Source: Glomus cerebriforme | Taxonomy: Eukaryota > Glomeromycota > Glomeromycetes > Glomerales > Glomeraceae | Reading direction: 5' to 3' | Length of the DNA: 11,543 bases | Assembly: GCA_003550305.1 (NCBI GenBank) | Contig: QKYT01001349.1 | Location: 1-11,543, forward strand | Made by a program: the position numbers and the translations under genes | The notes under the pieces: generated by a model | What the model was told of the DNA's origin: nothing | What the model saw: the letters and a program-made list of their open reading frames with translations, nothing else | Database searches by the model: none | Shown here: positions 9,156 to 11,543 of the stretch, piece by piece | How positions within the stretch are numbered: the stretch's first letter is position 1 | Layout of the letters: each line of letters opens with the position of its first letter

Positions 9156-9450
9156 TACATCTCGACACAGAAGATTTTGCCCCTTCCCAGATTTCTCAGC
9201 TTCCTGTGTCTTTGAAATTCAATAGTCTTCTTATTAAAATTAATCCTCAAAAATTTTCTGACATGATTTCGCAATCCCATTTCACTGAACAATTTTTCTC
9301 TTTACAATGTTTCGATTCATTATCGTCACTTTTTACTGACATTAATTGGTCCTTTTCTTGGATTTGTCTCAAATATTCGCCCCGTTACCCATCCGTTCGG
9401 CTGGTAGTAAACGTTCAGCTTTTATAGACTCAAATTTTTTCTCATTCAGA

Positions 9451-9615
9451 ATGAAATTACTTTTTGATGAACTTCCCACGCTTAGGAATTTGTGTCTCTG
9501 ACATCCGGATTTGTACAGTTCTGAGCTAATTTGCCCGTTTTGTTCCGTTCTGGACTGCTCCCCTCCAATTTCGGCTGATGATGATATTTCTCATATTTGG
9601 CTTTGTCCTTCTCGC
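9451..9615 (+). other. C-terminal CCHC-type finger of ORF2
   Basis: After MKLLFDELPTLRNL and an in-frame TGA (9499) comes HPDLYSSELICPFC, followed by HIWLC, giving C-x2-C-x16-H-x3-C (9532, 9541, 9592, 9604). A cysteine/histidine finger near the ORF2 C-terminus is common in LINEs. From recall, the wording DELPTL...PDLY...C..C...H.W.C recurs in Glomeromycotina elements. The TAA at 9622 lies just after it. Confidence 0.6.
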
Positions 9616-10146
9616 ATCTCCTAATCTACGTCTATTCTAGACTCTTGTTTGTCTTCTTTGACAGCATATATGCTTTCGACTAAGGCTTCCTCTTCAGTTC
9701 TGTCTCAACTTAGTGCTCTTCCTTGTTGGTTTCCGGTTACTTCTGATGGAGGCCTTTTACTTCGGGATTTTATTCCTCATTCTTTAGTTAAGTTGGTAGT
9801 TTCTAGTGTTCCTTCTCTCCGATTCGCTCATGATATTCTTTGTCGTGCCCTATATGTTTTGCACTATGATTTTTATTGTCAGGTATGGCATATTCGTACT
9901 TTCGCTATTGCTGATTGGGAATGGTCTAAGGGTATTACACTTTGGCAAAAATGTTCCAAACTTCGCTTAATCAACACTATCACCTCTCGCGCTCCACACA
10001 CCCCATTGTTATCTTCCTTTCCTATGACTTCACAATGGATTGAATCCGCTATCAAATTCGGTAGTTCTTGGTCCAAATGGATCTCTTTTTCTCTGGGTTT
10101 TCATACAGTCGTAATAGCTTTGTTTAGTTTCTGGAGTAGGTTCTAG

Positions 10147-10444
10147 ACTCTTGGAGGATGGGGTTGAAGGGAACTAAAGAGAGCAGTTATCTCTACCATT
10201 GGACTCTGACTTTTAGTTAAATTAGGGGGGGAAATCATGATAAAGTAGAGTAGTCTTAAGGTAGTTAATTTGATTTGTTCTGTTAATTAGTCTAATTAGG
10301 ATTATTCTGTTATCTTGATATGACTGTTCTTCCATTTCATGTTTCTTTTTATTTTATTTTTATATATTTTGTTTTTTTTAGTGTTAGTAGTTCAATGTAT
10401 AATTATATATAATTATGTAATATGAATAACTTTGCTTAATAAAA
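10147..10444 (+). other. LINE 3' untranslated region
   Basis: This is non-coding sequence after the ORF2 stop. It includes a G-run (aggggggg, about 10224) and a T-rich middle, and it ends in ttaataaaa (AATAAAA at 10438-10444). The AATAAAA could serve as a poly(A) signal, or it may be the short A/T tail typical of LINE 3' ends. There is no long poly(A) tract. The distal 198 bp is the segment duplicated at 2040-2233. Confidence 0.7.
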
Positions 10445-10462
10445 TCCCTGAAGTTATTTATA
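10247..10462 (+). repeat. Right copy of the LINE 3'-terminal segment
   Basis: This matches 2040-2251 nearly throughout, from agagtagtctta to ctgaagttatttata, with most changes in the T-rich centre. Similarity ends at the same point in both copies: 'actcattcc' follows on the left, 'gttaatttgg' on the right. That places the true 3' junction at or just after the 16-mer. Confidence 0.8.
10445..10460 (+). repeat. 16-bp direct repeat, copy 3
   Basis: tccctgaagttattta directly follows the AATAAAA end of the full element. It is identical to 2024-2039 and 2234-2249. Confidence 0.75.
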
Positions 10463-10489
10463 GTTAATTTGGATGACGGACTGTTCCAG
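10461..10489. other. Short junction sequence
   Basis: Twenty-nine bases (ending ggatgacggactgttccag) lie between the last 16-mer and the resumption of the satellite. They do not match the satellite or the LINE terminus on the left. They would be the right-hand remainder of whatever occupied the site before the LINE. Confidence 0.35.
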
Positions 10490-11543
10490 GTTAACAATGT
10501 TCTTGTATAATAAAATAAAAAAAAAAATACTACCCCTCCGTTCCCATTTATCCCATTTACCTCATTTACCTCATTTACCTTCAGGAGCTGAGCCGAAGAG
10601 TTCATTCCTACAAAAAAGAAAAAAAAATAAACGTTAATAAACATTCTTGTATAATAAAATAAAAAAAATACCTTTCCCCTCTGCACCCCTTTTACCCTAT
10701 TTATCTTCAGGAGCTGAATCGAAGTGTTCGTTCCTACAAAAAAGAAAAAAAAAATATTAGCAATGTTTTTATATTAAAGTTTAATAACCATCCCCTCAAT
10801 TACTTTCAGGAGTCAAGCTGAAGTATTCGTTCCTACAAAAAAGAAAAAAAAAGAACGTTAGCAATGTTCTTATATTAAAGTTTAATAACCACCCTCCTCA
10901 ATTACCTTTAGGAGTTGAGCTGAAGTGTTCATTCCTAAAAAAAAAAAAAAAAAAGAACGTTAGCAACGTTCTTGTATTAAAGTTTAATACTCCCTCAATT
11001 ACTTCTAGGAGTCAAGCCGAAGAGTTCATTCCTATAAAAAAAGAAAAAAAAAGAATGTTAGCAACGTTCTTGTATTAAAGTTTAATACCCTTCTCAATTA
11101 CCTCCAGGAGTCAAGCCAATGAGTTTGTTCCTATAAAAAAGAAAAAAAAAAGAACGTTAGCAACATTTTGTATTAAAGTTTAATAATCACCCCCTTCGAT
11201 TACCTTCAGGAGTTAAGCCAAAGTATTCGTTCCTATAAAAAAGAAAAAAAAGAACATTATCAATGTTCTTGTATTAAAGTTTAATAATCACACCCCCCTT
11301 CAATTACTTCCAGGAGCTGAGCCAAAGTGTTCGTTCCTATAAAAAAAGAAAAAAAAAGAACGTTAGCAACGTTCTTGTATTAAAGTTTAATACTCCCCCT
11401 CAATTACCTTCAGGAGTCAAGCCGAAGTGTTCATTCCTATAAAAAAGAAAAAAAAAAATGTTAGCAACATTCTTGTATTAAAGTTTAATAACTCCTCCCT
11501 TCAATTACCTCTAGGAGCTAAGCCAAAGAATTTGTTCCTATAA
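10490..11543. repeat. Hairpin satellite array, ~100-bp units
   Basis: The anchor 'aggag(c/t)(t/c)...agcc' recurs at 10583, 10709, 10808, 10910, 11007, 11106, 11208, 11312, 11412 and 11513. Spacing is 97-104 bp except for the first interval (126). Each unit holds the anchor, gttcrttcctayaaaaaaga, an A-tract, an inverted repeat (consensus GAACGTT-AGC-AACGTTC), tgtattaaagtttaata, a C/T-rich spacer and caattaccttc. The array runs past the window end. There is no coding potential; the minus-strand frame at 10384-10686 is repeat translation. Confidence 0.95.
10543..10578 (+). repeat. Four 9-bp tandem units inside the satellite
   Basis: cccatttat, cccatttac, ctcatttac and ctcatttac follow in tandem. 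This micro-expansion lengthens the pyrimidine-rich spacer of the first right-hand unit. A simpler version (cttatttacc) is present in the left remnant at about 1521-1530. Confidence 0.8.

Larger units (their letters stand above)
4563..10146 (+). pseudogene. LINE ORF2 (endonuclease, RT, RNase H), broken
   Basis: This is the polyprotein that nicks target DNA, primes reverse transcription there and degrades template RNA, about 1860 codons including breaks. ATG 4563 lies 32 nt past the ORF1 stop in another frame, so translation would need reinitiation or separate entry. Domain order: AP-like endonuclease (about 4700-5420), connector (5420-6250), reverse transcriptase (about 6250-7400), a long linker with a C-x2-C-x16-C-x7-C pattern (8384-8470), RNase H (about 8720-9155), and a C-terminal C-x2-C-x16-H-x3-C finger (9532-9606). 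It ends at TAG 10144. In-frame stops: TGA 4872, TGA 5070, TGA 5920, TAG 8237, TGA 8588, TGA 9499, TAA 9622. Frame changes at about 5330, 5815, 6010, 7385 and 9355 are all of the one-base-lost type. RT catalytic residues are kept; the endonuclease and RNase H domains show single-residue erosion. Confidence 0.92.
2250..10444 (+). mobile_element. Degenerate APE-type LINE with RNase H domain
   Basis: This is a near full-length non-LTR retrotransposon: a ~110-nt 5'UTR, ORF1, a 32-nt gap, ORF2 with endonuclease, RT and RNase H in that order, and a 3'UTR ending in AATAAAA. The domain order is that of RNase H-bearing LINE clades (I/Tad-like groups among fungi). I cannot assign the clade from sequence alone. 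The 16-mer tccctgaagttattta flanks it at 2234-2249 and 10445-10460. If the left terminal copy and the AT-rich leader belong to it, the element could instead extend from 2040 or 1598. The sense strand is strikingly pyrimidine-rich across both ORFs. Multiple stops and frameshifts make it non-autonomous, but domain-level conservation is good, so the copy is not very old. Confidence 0.9.

Noticed and set aside
3567..9501. TGA read as an amino acid (altered code)
   Set aside because: TAG and TAA also interrupt the frames, frameshifts are present, Trp is encoded by TGG throughout, and at 9499 the context fits Arg better than Trp.
2040..10462. LTR retrotransposon or retrovirus-like element, because of ~212-bp direct repeats at both ends
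   Set aside because: The coding region is endonuclease-RT-RNase H of LINE type with no protease, integrase or gag. The repeats lack TG...CA ends and end in AATAAAA, as a LINE 3' end does.
10384..10686. Minus-strand 100-residue frame
   Set aside because: It consists of poly-Phe and Val-Asn-Glu repeats arising from A-tracts and the 9-bp tandem repeat.
10490..11543. CRISPR array (regular ~100-bp repeats)
   Set aside because: Whole units are repeated with no unique spacers, the period is too long, and the context is a eukaryotic satellite flanking a retrotransposon.

Overview
The window looks like a repeat-rich, AT-rich piece of a eukaryotic nuclear genome. It most resembles an arbuscular mycorrhizal (Glomeromycotina, Rhizophagus-like) fungus. 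This placement rests on three things: a decayed APE-type non-LTR retrotransposon whose RT, RNase H and C-terminal zinc-finger wording matches what I recall of that lineage, short GT-AG introns in a minus-strand gene fragment, and A-rich ~100-bp satellites with CCGGAT-type dispersed repeats. No database search was possible.

Layout. (1) 1-160: two diverged units of a ~99-bp satellite. (2) 184-375 and 1231-1402: two copies of a CCGGAT/GATATC-rich dispersed repeat in opposite orientation, flanking ~850 bp that hold a minus-strand gene remnant with two or three introns and two in-frame TAG codons. (3) 1427-1597: less than two units of a second ~100-bp, hairpin-containing satellite. (4) 1598-2023: AT-rich sequence without a gene. 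(5) 2024-2251: a copy of the retrotransposon 3' terminus bracketed by a 16-bp direct repeat. (6) 2250-10444: one nearly full-length LINE with a short 5'UTR, ORF1 (2360-4530; Ser-rich region, RRM-like fold, CCCC zinc motif, coiled coil), ORF2 (4563-10146; AP-like endonuclease, reverse transcriptase, linker with CCCC motif, RNase H, CCHC finger) and a 3'UTR ending in AATAAAA. (7) 10490-11543: ten anchors of the same hairpin satellite, running off the window end.

How it fits together. The satellite on both sides (1427-1597 and 10490 onward) shows that everything between was inserted into the array, apparently inside one satellite hairpin. The motif tccctgaagttattta lies directly before and after each of the two LINE 3' ends. 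This suggests repeated insertion at the same short target, or a 3'-end segment duplicated in the 5' region. In the autonomous ancestor, ORF1 would coat the element RNA, and ORF2 would nick the target, prime reverse transcription on it and remove the RNA strand. This copy cannot encode either protein intact: I count about eleven in-frame stops and at least eight frame changes. Nearly all the frame changes are single-base losses, and most of the stops are TGA.
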